In this document: positions 25,631-35,828 of the stretch, in pieces
Numbering within the stretch: the first letter of the stretch is position 1
How the letters are laid out: the number at the start of each line of letters is the position of its first letter
Assembly: GCA_026709085.1 (NCBI GenBank)
Contig: JAPOTR010000033.1
Coordinates: 1 to 64,000, forward strand
DNA length: 64,000 nucleotides
Reading direction: 5' to 3'
Source: Cyanobacteria bacterium MAG CAR3_bin_5
GTDB lineage: Bacteria; Cyanobacteriota; Cyanobacteriia; PCC-6307; Cyanobiaceae
The notes under the pieces: model-generated
The model's database searches: none
What the model saw: the letters and a program-made list of their open reading frames with translations, nothing else
Told to the model about the DNA's origin: nothing
Program-made: the position numbers and the translations under genes

Positions 25631-28450
25631 TCAAAGACCCATGGTATCCATGGCCATCTGCCGGGTACCGTCGGGATCGCGGCTGGCGGCAGCCTGACGG
25701 GTCAATTCGGCCCACACGGCAATCAGGCTGTTGTAGGCCATGGCCTCCCTGGCGTCCTGGCGCTTGTTTGTGCAGACATCATAGCAGCAGTAGGCAAGAT
25801 CCTTGACCATCTCTGCCTTGTCGCTGCCCATGGCCCTGAGCAGCCGCGCCGCCGCCGCTTCGCCGTCGTTGCTCAGAACGTGGATAAGCTGCTGGCAGCA
25901 TTCCCAGACGGTCAGTTGATGATCCGTAGCCAGGTCCCACTCCGGTTCCAGTTCGCTGCGCTGCAGAATGCGCACACGGCCGGCGGCGCTGGCCACAATG
26001 CCGGCCGACCGGACGCTCTCCACCGAGATGCCCCGGGCCCGGGCCAGGTTATCGGCGGCGCCGTACTCCCCTGAGTTGTTGCCGTGCTGTTCAAACCAGG
26101 TGACGGCAAAGCGGGTTTCCGGATCGAACTCCCCTTGCAGCTCGTTGAGAAACTCGTCAAGCTGGGCATTGATGAGTTGCAGCGCCGTCTTGACGGTCAT
26201 GGGGTTATCGTTGGCCTCCAGCACCGCCTTGTAGCGGGAAAACACCGCTATGCCGGGGCCGATGGCGGATTGGGGCAGATCCGTGGGGGCGATGTTGGCG
26301 GCCTGAAGATTTTTGATGGCGGACGGCAACTCCCGTTGCAAAGCGCGGATGAATTCGGCGCGGGTGATGGTGGCTGCGGTATCTTGCCGCTTGCGGCAAA
26401 CGAGAACAACGGAGTTGGCAAGGGCGTTGGAGCCGATTCCTCTCATTCTACTGGCACATTCGGTACGCATCGGCCAGGTGCCAACGATGGCATAGCCTGC
26501 TTCAATGATAGCTGATAGGAATGTTGACCATCCCGTCGAACTGATGCCCTCAGTTTCTATTTCACGTTGCTTAAAAGCATAATAGATTGTAGTTGGAAAA
26601 TCGGCCAAAGAGTGCTGGACCATGGTCGAGATCGCATCGCCCATGCCGCGCATGAAAAACGCTTCGGCCTCATCCTTGCCGCCATGTCGATATGGAGTCG
26701 CTACCAATTCCTCTGCTTTGGGAACTGCCAATGTGGAAAAGAGTGAAGGATAGACGGGGAAAAGTGATCGTTTCATCCAGGCATAGAAGAAATCTGAAAG
26801 ATCAGCATATCCAATGTTATCATAATATGGAGGATCAGATGAAATTACTACTCCATCTTCAGGGGCAGAAAAATTTGCAGCGTCATTCTGAATAACCAAT
26901 GCAGGTGCATTTGGATAATCAAAGGTATTCTTATCAAATGCCTTGAAGACACCTTCCAAAACAATCGAGAAGCTTCCAGATGATGTTGACAGGACATTAC
27001 CTTCAGCCAAGTCCCAAACCATGGGAATAGCCTGGCGGTTGAACAGATTTCTTGGACATTGAGCGGCAGGCTCCCAACGACAGAGGGAATTGGCAAGATC
27101 CGCCAACTTATCAATACAAAACCCCAAATACACGCTCACCGCCTCGGCATAGGCTTTGGCGCCAGCGCCGCCGTCCCGTAGCGGTGTGGGGTCAGGTGAA
27201 CAGCCGGCAGCCAGCCCATCGGCCTCAATCTGCTCCCGCGCTTCATGCACCAGATCACTGAAGGTATTCAACGCCACCAATTGCCGGTCGGTGAAGAGAT
27301 CACCGAAGGTGGTCATGCCGTAGTTGGGAGTTGTGAAAGAGCGGCCATCATCAGGCAGGGCAGTTTCTGGCTTCCACTCCGGCTTTGCCGAGAGGGCACG
27401 TTGCTCGTGTTCTTCTGTCGGGGCAACATAGATCCGTTTCCGCTCACCCTCAGCAACAATTGCCATTAACACCTGGGATAACTCACCAGTGGCGCCAGCT
27501 TTCCTTACATGTTCCGGGATGATTGCAGCGCCGGAGAACAGGCAACGGAAGTTGGCCCCACGGCCTGCCTTGGTCCCTTCTTTGGCCTTTGCAATCTCCT
27601 CCTTTGTCCCCCCATAGCGAATGCGATAGGAGATTGTCTTGGCTTGTCGATCCACAATCGGCTCAATCCAGGCCTCTTTGTCTTTCTTTGAGCAGAGCAG
27701 GAAGGTGGAGGCAATCGGCGTCTGCACATCGGAAAACGCCGGATCCGGGCTGGGTACCGTTCGCGCCCAGATCCAGGCGATCACGGTGGCCTTGCCGCCG
27801 CCATGCTGCTTGGGCAGGTCCACCTGGGGATAGAGGTGGCCAATGCGCTTGAAGGCCTTCTCCCGCATCCACTGGCCGTAGTATTTCACGTCCTCCGCCA
27901 GCCCTTGGGCATTCTGGTAATCCATGCGCTCCTGCACACCCGGATGCACCGGCTTCCGGTCCTTGAACTTGGGCGGGATTTCAATCATGGCCTTGCCGAT
28001 CATCACCGCCACCGGATTCAAGTCCGATCCGTAGGCCGGCAGCCCCAGCCGCTGGGCTTCCAAGGGGATGGATCCACCCCCTGAAAACGGGTCGTACACC
28101 GGCGGCAGTTTCCCCCCACAGCTTTTACGAATCTCGGCCCGCGCCCGCTTCAGCACGGCTTCGTTGGTGGAGTTCTCCCACTTCACCAACTCTTCAATGA
28201 TCCCGAAAAGCCGCTTGCGTTCCGCTTCTATTGCCTCATCGTTCGGGAACTTGTCCGGGTGGCTGGAGGGATCATCCACCAACTGCCCAAACAACACCGC
28301 CCGGCACGTGGCCAGCGGCCGCCGCGCCCACCACAGGTGCAAGGTGGAAGGATGCCCATGGCGGATGGATTTTTCCCGCACGGAGGCTTTGTTGATGGCC
28401 TCAAGGGGAAGGGCCACCTCGATGAGTTTTTTCTTGGGGGTGGGGGTCAT
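25631..28450 (-). CDS. DUF1156 adenine-specific DNA methyltransferase
   Basis: A 939-aa DNA methylase of the COG1743 type. It opens with LIEVALPLEAINKASVREKS and WWARRPLATCRA (40-50), hallmarks of DUF1156. The SAM-binding motif is VYDPFSGGGS (118-127) and the catalytic motif is SSDPPYYDN in the second half. The putative zinc-ribbon insert reads FRCLFSGAAI. It probably modifies host DNA so that the linked ATPase and helicase spare it. It overlaps the upstream DUF4917 gene by 4 bp and is followed by the DUF499 gene. The segment at about 26.5-27.1 kb is more AT-rich than the rest, hinting at a mosaic origin. Confidence 0.92.
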   Translation of the reverse strand: MTPTPKKKLIEVALPLEAINKASVREKSIRHGHPSTLHLWWARRPLATCRAVLFGQLVDDPSSHPDKFPNDEAIEAERKRLFGIIEELVKWENSTNEAVLKRARAEIRKSCGGKLPPVYDPFSGGGSIPLEAQRLGLPAYGSDLNPVAVMIGKAMIEIPPKFKDRKPVHPGVQERMDYQNAQGLAEDVKYYGQWMREKAFKRIGHLYPQVDLPKQHGGGKATVIAWIWARTVPSPDPAFSDVQTPIASTFLLCSKKDKEAWIEPIVDRQAKTISYRIRYGGTKEEIAKAKEGTKAGRGANFRCLFSGAAIIPEHVRKAGATGELSQVLMAIVAEGERKRIYVAPTEEHEQRALSAKPEWKPETALPDDGRSFTTPNYGMTTFGDLFTDRQLVALNTFSDLVHEAREQIEADGLAAGCSPDPTPLRDGGAGAKAYAEAVSVYLGFCIDKLADLANSLCRWEPAAQCPRNLFNRQAIPMVWDLAEGNVLSTSSGSFSIVLEGVFKAFDKNTFDYPNAPALVIQNDAANFSAPEDGVVISSDPPYYDNIGYADLSDFFYAWMKRSLFPVYPSLFSTLAVPKAEELVATPYRHGGKDEAEAFFMRGMGDAISTMVQHSLADFPTTIYYAFKQREIETEGISSTGWSTFLSAIIEAGYAIVGTWPMRTECASRMRGIGSNALANSVVLVCRKRQDTAATITRAEFIRALQRELPSAIKNLQAANIAPTDLPQSAIGPGIAVFSRYKAVLEANDNPMTVKTALQLINAQLDEFLNELQGEFDPETRFAVTWFEQHGNNSGEYGAADNLARARGISVESVRSAGIVASAAGRVRILQRSELEPEWDLATDHQLTVWECCQQLIHVLSNDGEAAAARLLRAMGSDKAEMVKDLAYCCYDVCTNKRQDAREAMAYNSLIAVWAELTRQAAASRDPDGTRQMAMDTMGL

Positions 28451-29496
28451 TGGGGAGCCTCCTCAATACGCAGGCTTTCATGCAAAAGGGGATGTGTAGC
28501 GGCATCGAAGAAGTATAAGTTCTCAACATTTGGTAAGGCGTGGCGGATTGCAGCTTTCTTTTTGGGAATGTTCCCATTCTTACGAACTGATATTGCAACA
28601 TCCCTATGCTCGTGACCATTGATGGCATTAGCAATGTGCTTATCACTACCTCCAAGACTATGTCCTAGAATAACCAGAGGATTAGAGTCCTTCTCAAAAC
28701 AAGAAAAAACAAACGATAAATAGTCAGATTGGTAAATCGATTGAAGCTTATATCTATGTGTACCTTCCGAGATGAAAAGAGGAACCGCACCTGTATCGTG
28801 GTTGTCTCCAAATGATTCTAAAAGACCTGTACCCATGCTCACCTGTTTGTATGTTCGACCAAGTATATTCCTGTATAAGTGCAAGCTGCCATGAAGAAAG
28901 TACACTCCGGATCTGTTTTCCTTATTGATGATTCCGACATTGTTGCTGTTAAAAGGATTGTCCCAGAAAAAGTCAAAGAAATGATTTTCATGACATTCTT
29001 TGATATGCATTATCATACACCAATAGATCAAAAGATCATAATTTGTATAATAAATTGACATATATTTTGCTAGTTCGTTGGCGATTCCTGTGCGATTTTC
29101 TTCTGGAAATTTAGACGCAGGAAAAATATGCACACTGTGTACAGCTTGTATTAGTGCTTTTCGAATTCTATTTTCATGATCCTGTAGTAATTCACAGTTA
29201 TCGTCTTGATTTAAAGCCACAGAAACAGCTTTGCTTGCCGCAAGGACATTCAATATCATCTCGAAATTTTCAGTTCCAAAAATTGTAAAGAGCGCTTGAT
29301 CTGTATCAGTTAATAATTTGAAAGGACTGTTCTGTGAAGCCTTGCTGAAAAGTGAGTCATATTTGAATCCAGGCCAAATATTTTGGCTGAATCCGTTCCC
29401 AAGCAACAAGCTTGGCCTTGGATCGTGACCTTGTTGTTCATCCCAGCCAAGATCAGGCCAGTCGTAAAGGCTTTCATTCAAACTATCTCTGCTCAC
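28447..29496 (-). CDS. DUF4917 (SIR2-like) protein, putative defence effector
   Basis: A 349-aa protein with LLLGNGFSQNI near residue 31, YFLHGSLHLY in the middle and VILGHSLGGSDKHI near residue 275. These blocks recall the DUF4917/SIR2-like group (GNGFS opening, HG-LH, GxS-xxDxH), in which relatives act as NAD-consuming abortive-infection effectors. NADase activity here is not proven. The gene is strikingly AT-rich (28.5-29.4 kb) compared with its GC-rich neighbours, indicating recent acquisition. Overlaps at both ends (4 bp with the methylase; 4 bp with a helicase scrap) place it inside the defence operon. Confidence 0.75.
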   Translation of the reverse strand: MSRDSLNESLYDWPDLGWDEQQGHDPRPSLLLGNGFSQNIWPGFKYDSLFSKASQNSPFKLLTDTDQALFTIFGTENFEMILNVLAASKAVSVALNQDDNCELLQDHENRIRKALIQAVHSVHIFPASKFPEENRTGIANELAKYMSIYYTNYDLLIYWCMIMHIKECHENHFFDFFWDNPFNSNNVGIINKENRSGVYFLHGSLHLYRNILGRTYKQVSMGTGLLESFGDNHDTGAVPLFISEGTHRYKLQSIYQSDYLSFVFSCFEKDSNPLVILGHSLGGSDKHIANAINGHEHRDVAISVRKNGNIPKKKAAIRHALPNVENLYFFDAATHPLLHESLRIEEAPQ

Positions 29497-29744
29497 CCCA
29501 ACACCTCCACCCGCCCCAGCAGGCTCTTGTTGCCGAACTGAACAGCACTCTGGCCCAGGAACACCTCCCGGCCATCCAGCACACCGCCAATGGAGCGGGG
29601 TGGCATATGCCTATTGCCCAACTGGACTTCGTCCAGGCTGAGCGTCTCCGGCTCATGAAGCAAGTTGGCGCTCTCTTGGTGGGCGACCGTTGCCGTGTTG
29701 GCGCATCTGCTTCGGCTTTTCACCTTGGTGAGGGGCATGGGCAT
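29493..29744 (-). pseudogene. Remnant copy of the SNF2/DUF3883 helicase 3' end
   Basis: The minus-strand frame aligns with the last ~80 residues of the intact helicase that ends at 30823. VKSRSRCANTATVAHQE matches [27 protein letters not shown] matches [30 protein letters not shown], followed by QFGNKSLLGR, matches [20 protein letters not shown] followed by [10 protein letters not shown]. It lacks any helicase or nuclease core and is diverged, so it is a decayed partial duplicate. It touches the start of the DUF4917 gene, suggesting that the helicase once ended there and that the coiled-coil genes were inserted later. Confidence 0.72.
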
Positions 29745-29895
29745 TCATCCGGCGTCACCGGGGGCAGGTTGCCGGATCACCACCAGCAGGTGACGACCAT
29801 GGGCCATGGGCCTCAACAGAGTACCCCATCGGTGAGCCGCCTTCCCTGCACAGCACTTCCAATCTCCCTATGATGGGAGAGAACGCCATTCATTG

Positions 29896-30249
29896 ATGCC
29901 CTCCCTCCCCCCGGAACTCCTGACCCGGTGGTTGCAGCCCGGCGCCCTGGTGGCTGGCGCTGTTGGCGGCCTGGGGCTGCTCATCAGCGCTTTCCGCAAT
30001 CTCAGAACTGAACTGAAGGAAGAGATGAGGGAACTCAAGCAGGAGATGAGGGAAATGAAGGTGGAGATGAGGGCTGGTGAGGAACGGGTCAACAAGCGCA
30101 TTGACGAGGTCAGGACCGAGATGAAGGAAGAGGTGAGGGCCAGTGAGGAACGGGTCAACAGGCGCATTGACGAGGTGAAGGAGGAGGTGAGGGAACTCAA
30201 GGCCTTGCTGATCCAGGCGCTCCAGCTTTCACCGGCGGCCAAGCCTTGA
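29896..30249 (+). CDS. Membrane-anchored coiled-coil protein, copy 1
   Basis: A 117-aa protein. An N-terminal hydrophobic stretch (GALVAGAVGGLGLLISAF, residues ~17-34) could be one membrane helix. The rest is a long charged coiled coil built from repeats such as EEMRELKQEMRE and ERVNKRIDEVR/ERVNRRIDEVK. The start is the ATG in TTGATGCCC. I do not know a function. Because it lies between the helicase and DUF4917 genes but on the opposite strand, it looks like an inserted element in the defence operon rather than a part of it. Confidence 0.7.
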   Translation: MPSLPPELLTRWLQPGALVAGAVGGLGLLISAFRNLRTELKEEMRELKQEMREMKVEMRAGEERVNKRIDEVRTEMKEEVRASEERVNRRIDEVKEEVRELKALLIQALQLSPAAKP

Positions 30250-30328
30250 AGCCCTGGCCTCTTCGTTGGCGGGCCGCCCCGCACAGCGCCTCCGGGCTCC
30301 CTATGATGAGAGAGAACGCCGTTTATTG

Positions 30329-30628
30329 ATGCCCTCCCTCCCCCCGGAACTCCTGACCCAGTGGTTGCAGCCCGGCGCCCTGGTGGCTGGCGCTGTTGGC
30401 GGCCTGGGGCTGCTCATCAGCGCTTTCCGCAATCTCAGAACTGAACTGAAGGAAGAGATGAGGGCTGGTGAGGACAGGCTTAACAAGCGCATTGACGAGG
30501 TCAGGGAGGAGATGAGGGCCAGTGAGGAACGGGTCAACAGGCGCATTGACGAGGTGAAGGAAGAGGTGAGGGAACTCAAGGCCTTGCTGATCCAGGCGCT
30601 CCAGCTTTCACCGGCGGCCAAGCCTTGA
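30329..30628 (+). CDS. Membrane-anchored coiled-coil protein, copy 2
   Basis: A 99-aa paralogue, almost identical to the gene just upstream apart from an 18-residue in-frame deletion in the coiled coil (RELKQEMREMK region missing). It has the same hydrophobic N-terminal segment and the same C-terminus LLIQALQLSPAAKP. The ATG at 30329 matches the start of copy 1; the frame is open further upstream but that part belongs to the repeat leader. Confidence 0.7.
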   Translation: MPSLPPELLTQWLQPGALVAGAVGGLGLLISAFRNLRTELKEEMRAGEDRLNKRIDEVREEMRASEERVNRRIDEVKEEVRELKALLIQALQLSPAAKP

Positions 30629-30822
30629 AGCCCTGGCCTCTTTCCAAATCGCACCCAACTCATATCCCCTCACCCAGCAGTAGCCTTGAGCGGATCAAGA
30701 GGACGAGCCTTCTTGGCAGTGCAGGCCATGGGACTGGGTTGCTGGAGGTGTGGGTTTTATTGGACCTGGAATTCACCACATTGATTTAATCCCGGCTTCA
30801 GTTGTTCCGTAGCGCCCTTGAA

Positions 30823-33800
30823 TCAATGGGGTTCCTCCGCTCGTTCCAGCAGGCGTTTGAGGCTGAATTGAATGGCGCTCTGCTCAAACGGCGGCTCTCG
30901 TGTGTCAAGCGCGCCATAGACGTAGCGCGGACTGTGGGGGACGCCGCTTCTCACCTGGACAATGGCCAGGATGAATTTCTGGGGTTCATGGAGCGAGGTG
31001 ATAACCTCCTGGCGGGTGATCATCACTGTATCGGCCCCTTCGACTCGGCCTTTCACTTCAATGAAGCGCGCGTGATTGGCATCGGGATCATCGGAGTAAA
31101 TGTCGTAGCCGACTTTCTGGGCGGATATATCCTTCGGCTGGTTACCCAATGCCCGCTCGGCGGCCATGACGGCTTCCATTGCTTTGCCTTCGATCACGCG
31201 GCGGGCTGTTGGATCCCCGGACAGATTGGCCCCCAAGCCTTGCACCTTCTCTGCAGGAATACACTCCCGCAGGAGACCGCCGGGCACAACAACCATGCCG
31301 CCGCGAATCCGTGGCGGCTGGGGCGAGATGATGCGTTCCTGGGCGATCAGATGGAGGCGCCGCCTGAGACGTTCGGCCAGGTCCTCCGCCCGCCGTTCTG
31401 CATTGCGCCAGTTGAGCCCCGTCTTCTTGCCGGCCTTCTCCTGCTCCTTGAGGGCAAAGGCGCGGGAATCCCAATGATTGATTTCGCTGCTGAGGCGGGC
31501 CTTCACCTCCTGCTCCACCTTGTCGATTTCCGGCCCGCGCCGGTTCCGCACCTCTGCCACGTGGGACTGTGCCAACCTGACCGTGGCGAACTGCATCACT
31601 GTTTTCTCCAGATCGGAACAGAGCCAATCCTCGTTGAGGCGGTCTTCCACAGCCTCGATTTCATGGGGCGCCGCAGGTCGCAGATTGAGGTGCGGCGCAA
31701 TCCCCGCGTTGGTCACCCGGCCTGACGGGTCAACGGCGCTGAACTGGAGCCTTTGAGAGATAACGTTGGGCTTGCCGGAGTTGGTGGGACGGCCGTCCTG
31801 AACGCTGTGCTCCAGCAGGAAGAGGGCGGAGACGGTGTTGCCGTCATCCGTGTCGTCAATCAGCACCGCACCTTGCTGCATCAGGTGATCGTTTTGCTCC
31901 CGCACCATGCTGATGACCGCATCTAGCAGGGGATGGCCCGGGTGGATAAAGGCGGCGACGGGCTGCCGGTTGATCTTGCTCTTCTCAAAGCAGATGCGCT
32001 CATATTTCTTTTGCAGCGGCGCCCCGGAACCCATCTGTCGATCCTGCTGGCGCAGGCGCAGGGGCACGTGGGTGATTTCCCAGCGGCCTTCTTCCCGGCC
32101 CTTGATCCGGCCGCCAAGGCTCTGGAACGCCTCCACAAAAAAGCTCTGGACGTGATGGGGTTGCAGGCGCTGAGCCTCTGCTCGCTCCATGTCCAGACGG
32201 AGAGCCTGGACATGGGCTGGGGGCATCGTGTCACGGGTGAGTTGCCGTTTTTCGAGCAGGTTGAGAAGGTGGTGTTGATCCACGGCCCCGTCCACGGCCT
32301 GGAAGAGGCGGGCCTTGACGTCCTCCTGTTCTCCGTACTGGATGGCCTCAAACAAAAGATCCTTCAATGCACGCTCTTCAAACAGTTCGCCGAGCACGTC
32401 GTAGACACGTCCCCCCAAGTCTTTCCGGGCAGCCTCAAGTTTTTCCAGCAGACGAGCATAGACCTGGCCTTCCCGGGTGTCTTTTGCCACCAGATTCCAA
32501 AGATGACAGACTTCAACTTGACCAATCCGGTGAATACGTCCGAAGCGCTGCTCAATTTTATTGGGATTCCAGGGTAAATCGTAGTTGACCATCAGGTGGC
32601 CGCGTTGGAGGTTCACCCCTTCGCCAGCAGCGTCGTTGGCAACGAGAACCAGCAGATCACGATCCTGCATGAACCGCTCCACAACCTTGCGCCGGGCCTC
32701 GCGAGACACACCGCCATGGATGACTGCAACGGCATCAGGTCGTCCCAGCCGAGCTTCCACTTTCCCTTGTAGATACTCCAGCGTGTCCCTGGCTTCCGTG
32801 AAGATGATCAGCTTGCGGCAATAGCCGTCTGCTGGATCAGTCATGGTGCGGTCGTCAAGAATGCGGTTGAGTTGTTGCCACTTGGCATCTGTTCCGGACC
32901 GCAAGACATCAAGAGCCTTCTTCTCAAGGCCGCGCAACGTCTCCACTTCAATGTCGAGTTGCTCCAGGGTTTCCGCTGCAGTTACGCCAGTGGAAATTCT
33001 CTCCTCAAGATCACCAACTTCGTCTTGACTGTATTCCTCAATGTTGCCCAGGTCCTCTGGGCTGACCAATGCACGGTTGAGCGCAAGAGAGTCGTCACGT
33101 ACACAAAGCTGTGATTGGGAGAGCTCGCTCTCCAGCCGTTCGCGGCGCCGTTTGAGGGAATGGTAAATTGCAGCGGGACTTGAAGCAAGGCGTCGCTGCA
33201 GGATTTGCAGAGCAAAGCTTACGTTATTACGCTTATCTCCTCTGGCAAAGCGCTGTACGCGATTCATCTCGTTGCGCACATATTCCGTGACCACCCGATA
33301 AAGTTCTGTTTCTTGAGGAGAGAGTTCATACTTCACCGTATAGGCGCGTCGCTCAGGAAAGAGCGGACGGCCATCAAATTGCCGAAGCTCTTCCTTGGTC
33401 AATCTCCGCATCATGTCTCCCACATCAGCAACACGGACACCCTCCCGAAAGGATCCCTCAAAGCGGTCTCCATCCAGCAGCGCCATGAAAAGCTGAAAGT
33501 CCTTTTCCTTGCCGTTGTGTGGCGTTGCCGTCATTAGCAGAAAATGCCGACAAACCCGACTCGCCATCTGGCCAAGTTGATAGCGTTTTGTGGTCTTGAC
33601 TTCTCCTCCAGAGTAAGTAGCAGACATGCGATGGGCCTCGTCAACGATCATCAAATCCCATTCAATTGATGATTTCAGCTTTTCTTGAAGATTGCTGTTG
33701 CGTGCAAGAACATCCAGGCGGGCGATCAGGTAATTTTTATCGTTGAAGGGATTACCGGAACGGGAACCCTCAACCATGTCACCTGTCAGGATGTCAAATT

Positions 33801-34332
33801 CCAGCTTGAACTTCTCCCCAAGCTCGTCCTGCCACTGCTCCACCAGGCTGCCGGGCGCCACCACCAGGCAACGCTCCAGGTCGCTGCGGGCCATCAATTC
33901 CTTGATCAACAGCCCGGCCATGATCGTTTTCCCGGCGCCGGGGTCGTCCGCCAAGAGAAACCGCAACGGCTGACGCGGTAGCATTTCGTCGTAAACCGCG
34001 GAGATTTGATGGGGCAGGGGCTCCACAAGACTGGTATGAATTGCCAGATAGGGATCAAAGAAGTAGGCCAGCTTGATGCGGTTGGCCTCCGTCACCAGAC
34101 GCAGCAACGCCCCGTCTCCATCGAACGACCACCGGCGTCCACGACTCTCGACGGCAATGCGGTGCTCATCGTCACGGTAGAGGGTGGTCTCGGCAACGGG
34201 ACCGACGGAAGGCCGATACACCACGTTGACCGCCTGGCTGCCGATCCATTCCACCGCCACCACGTCAACGGATCCACCAGCAGCAAGCCCGAGAACCCTT
34301 GTGCCCGGCCTGACCTCTTCCAGTACACTCAT
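30823..34332 (-). CDS. SNF2-type DEAD/DEAH helicase with C-terminal DUF3883 domain
   Basis: About 1169 aa. A helicase core carries motif [14 protein letters not shown], motif II DEAH in VDEAHRMSA, motif [12 protein letters not shown], and VI in [25 protein letters not shown] of the Swi2/Snf2 group. Long helical segments follow. The last ~110 residues ([20 protein letters not shown]) are DUF3883, a PD-(D/E)xK-nuclease-like domain found at the end of defence helicases. The ATG at 34332 ([13 protein letters not shown]) fits better than the upstream start at 34374. It is the first gene of the minus-strand defence operon, now separated from it by inserted plus-strand genes. Confidence 0.88.
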   Translation of the reverse strand: MSVLEEVRPGTRVLGLAAGGSVDVVAVEWIGSQAVNVVYRPSVGPVAETTLYRDDEHRIAVESRGRRWSFDGDGALLRLVTEANRIKLAYFFDPYLAIHTSLVEPLPHQISAVYDEMLPRQPLRFLLADDPGAGKTIMAGLLIKELMARSDLERCLVVAPGSLVEQWQDELGEKFKLEFDILTGDMVEGSRSGNPFNDKNYLIARLDVLARNSNLQEKLKSSIEWDLMIVDEAHRMSATYSGGEVKTTKRYQLGQMASRVCRHFLLMTATPHNGKEKDFQLFMALLDGDRFEGSFREGVRVADVGDMMRRLTKEELRQFDGRPLFPERRAYTVKYELSPQETELYRVVTEYVRNEMNRVQRFARGDKRNNVSFALQILQRRLASSPAAIYHSLKRRRERLESELSQSQLCVRDDSLALNRALVSPEDLGNIEEYSQDEVGDLEERISTGVTAAETLEQLDIEVETLRGLEKKALDVLRSGTDAKWQQLNRILDDRTMTDPADGYCRKLIIFTEARDTLEYLQGKVEARLGRPDAVAVIHGGVSREARRKVVERFMQDRDLLVLVANDAAGEGVNLQRGHLMVNYDLPWNPNKIEQRFGRIHRIGQVEVCHLWNLVAKDTREGQVYARLLEKLEAARKDLGGRVYDVLGELFEERALKDLLFEAIQYGEQEDVKARLFQAVDGAVDQHHLLNLLEKRQLTRDTMPPAHVQALRLDMERAEAQRLQPHHVQSFFVEAFQSLGGRIKGREEGRWEITHVPLRLRQQDRQMGSGAPLQKKYERICFEKSKINRQPVAAFIHPGHPLLDAVISMVREQNDHLMQQGAVLIDDTDDGNTVSALFLLEHSVQDGRPTNSGKPNVISQRLQFSAVDPSGRVTNAGIAPHLNLRPAAPHEIEAVEDRLNEDWLCSDLEKTVMQFATVRLAQSHVAEVRNRRGPEIDKVEQEVKARLSSEINHWDSRAFALKEQEKAGKKTGLNWRNAERRAEDLAERLRRRLHLIAQERIISPQPPRIRGGMVVVPGGLLRECIPAEKVQGLGANLSGDPTARRVIEGKAMEAVMAAERALGNQPKDISAQKVGYDIYSDDPDANHARFIEVKGRVEGADTVMITRQEVITSLHEPQKFILAIVQVRSGVPHSPRYVYGALDTREPPFEQSAIQFSLKRLLERAEEPH

Positions 34333-34471
34333 CCTGAAGCAGGCTGGGGGGAGAAGAGTACACCACCGGGCCACCAGGGTCTGGACCTGGCAATGGCAGA
34401 GCCGGACCCAAGATTACCGGCGCGCCACTTGGCGACAGCTTGCCTATACTCTTTCCATCTCACCACCTCCC

Positions 34472-34588
34472 ATGGTTGAACCCCTGCTCTGCGGCATTGT
34501 TCTGGGCCTAGTGCCCATCACCATCCTCGGCCTCTTCGTGAGCGCCTACAACCAGTACCGCCGCCAGGGGGGGACCTTCGGGGGCTAG
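34472..34588 (+). CDS. petG: Cytochrome b6f complex subunit PetG
   Basis: A 38-aa single-helix subunit needed for assembly and stability of the thylakoid cytochrome b6f complex. It reads [17 protein letters not shown], then [11 protein letters not shown] and ends GGTFGG, matching cyanobacterial PetG along its length. It was found inside a longer open frame by its ATG at 34472. Its 3' end overlaps the convergent rsmD stop by 4 bp. Confidence 0.96.
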   Translation: MVEPLLCGIVLGLVPITILGLFVSAYNQYRRQGGTFGG

Positions 34589-35169
34589 GCGTTGCCCAGG
34601 GCTTGTCGGAGCACCAGCACTGTGGCGCCTCCATAACGGTGTCGGCTGCCCAGTCGCCAGCCGGGCAGGGTTGCAGGAGGGTGGCGACTTGTGCATTCCA
34701 ACAGCAACAGGCCTGTTGGCGACAGCACGCCCGCAGCGGCCATGGCGGTGGCCATGGGTTCATGGAGACCCCCGTCATAGGGGGGATCGGCGTAGATCAA
34801 GGTGAAGGGCTGTTGTGGCTCGACCGAATGCTTCCAGGCGTGGAGCCAGGCCAGCACCTCCCGGCGGTGAAGAGTGAACGTCTGGGGTGGATGGCAGACC
34901 AGCTCCAGATTGTGGCGGGTCACAGCGGCGGCCCGGCCATGGCGCTCTACGGCCGTGACGTGGGCAGCGCCATGGAGAAGGGCTTCACAGGCCATGACGC
35001 CACTGCCGCTGAACAGGTCCAGCCAGCGGGTCCCGGCCACCTGCCCCTGCAGGAGATTAAATACCGCCTGCCGCACCCGCGCCGCTGTGGGGCGGGTGAC
35101 GGCGCCTGGTGGACTCCGTAGACGCCGCCCGTCACTGAGACGCAGATCTCCATGGCCAGCCCGGGGCAT
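34585..35169 (-). CDS. rsmD: 16S rRNA (guanine-966-N2)-methyltransferase RsmD
   Basis: It methylates G966 of 16S rRNA. The ATG at 35169 gives 194 aa. Markers are [15 protein letters not shown], the SAM-binding [17 protein letters not shown] and the catalytic YADPPYDGG. The frame continues upstream into hisH but the family N-terminus (R-x-T-x-x-VR-A-FN) fits the internal start. It is downstream of hisH, 8 bp away, on the same strand. Confidence 0.93.
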   Translation of the reverse strand: MPRAGHGDLRLSDGRRLRSPPGAVTRPTAARVRQAVFNLLQGQVAGTRWLDLFSGSGVMACEALLHGAAHVTAVERHGRAAAVTRHNLELVCHPPQTFTLHRREVLAWLHAWKHSVEPQQPFTLIYADPPYDGGLHEPMATAMAAAGVLSPTGLLLLECTSRHPPATLPGWRLGSRHRYGGATVLVLRQALGNA

Positions 35170-35177
35170 GGCCACTC

Positions 35178-35828
35178 TCAACCAGGTAAATGTTTCAGCC
35201 AGCGGGCCAGGATCCGCTGACCACAGGGGCCGGACTTCTCCGGGTGAAACTGGGTGGCCACCAGCGCGCCATGGGCAATGGCCGCAGTGACCGGCTGCCG
35301 GGCCACCATCACGTGGGCCGCCACCAGGTTGGCATCCTCGGGCACGGCGCCGTAGGAATGCACGAAATACACCCATTGCTCCTCCTGTGAAGGGAACAAG
35401 GGGGAGATGTCGGCAGAGACGAGCGGTTGCCAGCCCATGTGGGGAACAGGTTCATCAGCCGTGGGCTTGAGGGGCTCCACTCTGCCCGGCACCAAGTTCA
35501 GCCCCGCTAAGCGGCCCTCGGCGCTGCCGCTGAACAACAACTGCAACCCCAGGCAGATGCCCAGCAGGGGACGGTCCCGGTGGACCCACTGGCCAATGGG
35601 CTGAATCAGGTCCCGCTCCGCCAGTTGGGCCATGGCGGGATCAAAGGCGCCTACACCGGGCAACACCAGCGCACTGCCGCCGGAGTCCTGCCAGCGGCGC
35701 ACATCGGCTCCGCTGCAGAGGCGCCGGCAGCGCCCCCCCAGCCGTTGCAGGGATTTGGTGACGGAGTGAAGGTTCCCCATGCCGTAGTCGATGATGCCCA
35801 GCAGGGGGGGAGGCGTGATGGTGGTCAT
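35178..35828 (-). CDS. hisH: Imidazole glycerol phosphate synthase, glutamine amidotransferase subunit HisH
   Basis: It provides ammonia from glutamine to HisF in histidine biosynthesis. Features are IIDYGMGNLHSV at the start, LPGVGAF, the nucleophile Cys in GICLGLQLLF (about residue 92), PHMGWQP, and the catalytic His/Glu pair in TQFHPEKS near the C-terminus. Full length at 216 aa. It overlaps the LOG-family gene stop by 4 bp and leads into rsmD. Confidence 0.96.
   Translation of the reverse strand: MTTITPPPLLGIIDYGMGNLHSVTKSLQRLGGRCRRLCSGADVRRWQDSGGSALVLPGVGAFDPAMAQLAERDLIQPIGQWVHRDRPLLGICLGLQLLFSGSAEGRLAGLNLVPGRVEPLKPTADEPVPHMGWQPLVSADISPLFPSQEEQWVYFVHSYGAVPEDANLVAAHVMVARQPVTAAIAHGALVATQFHPEKSGPCGQRILARWLKHLPG

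Larger units (their letters stand above)
29848..30643 (+). repeat. Tandem duplication of a ~370-415 bp unit carrying a coiled-coil gene
   Basis: Unit 1 runs from about 29848 to 30262 and unit 2 from about 30281 to 30643. They are near-identical from the leader (CTCCCTATGAT-GAGAGAACGCC) through the gene to the trailer (AAGCCTTGAAGCCCTGGCCT). Unit 2 is 54 bp (18 codons) shorter because heptads are missing. Confidence 0.92.

Noticed and set aside
29412-29873. 153-codon plus-strand frame opposite the helicase remnant
   Set aside because: Mirror frame; the minus strand aligns with the helicase tail.
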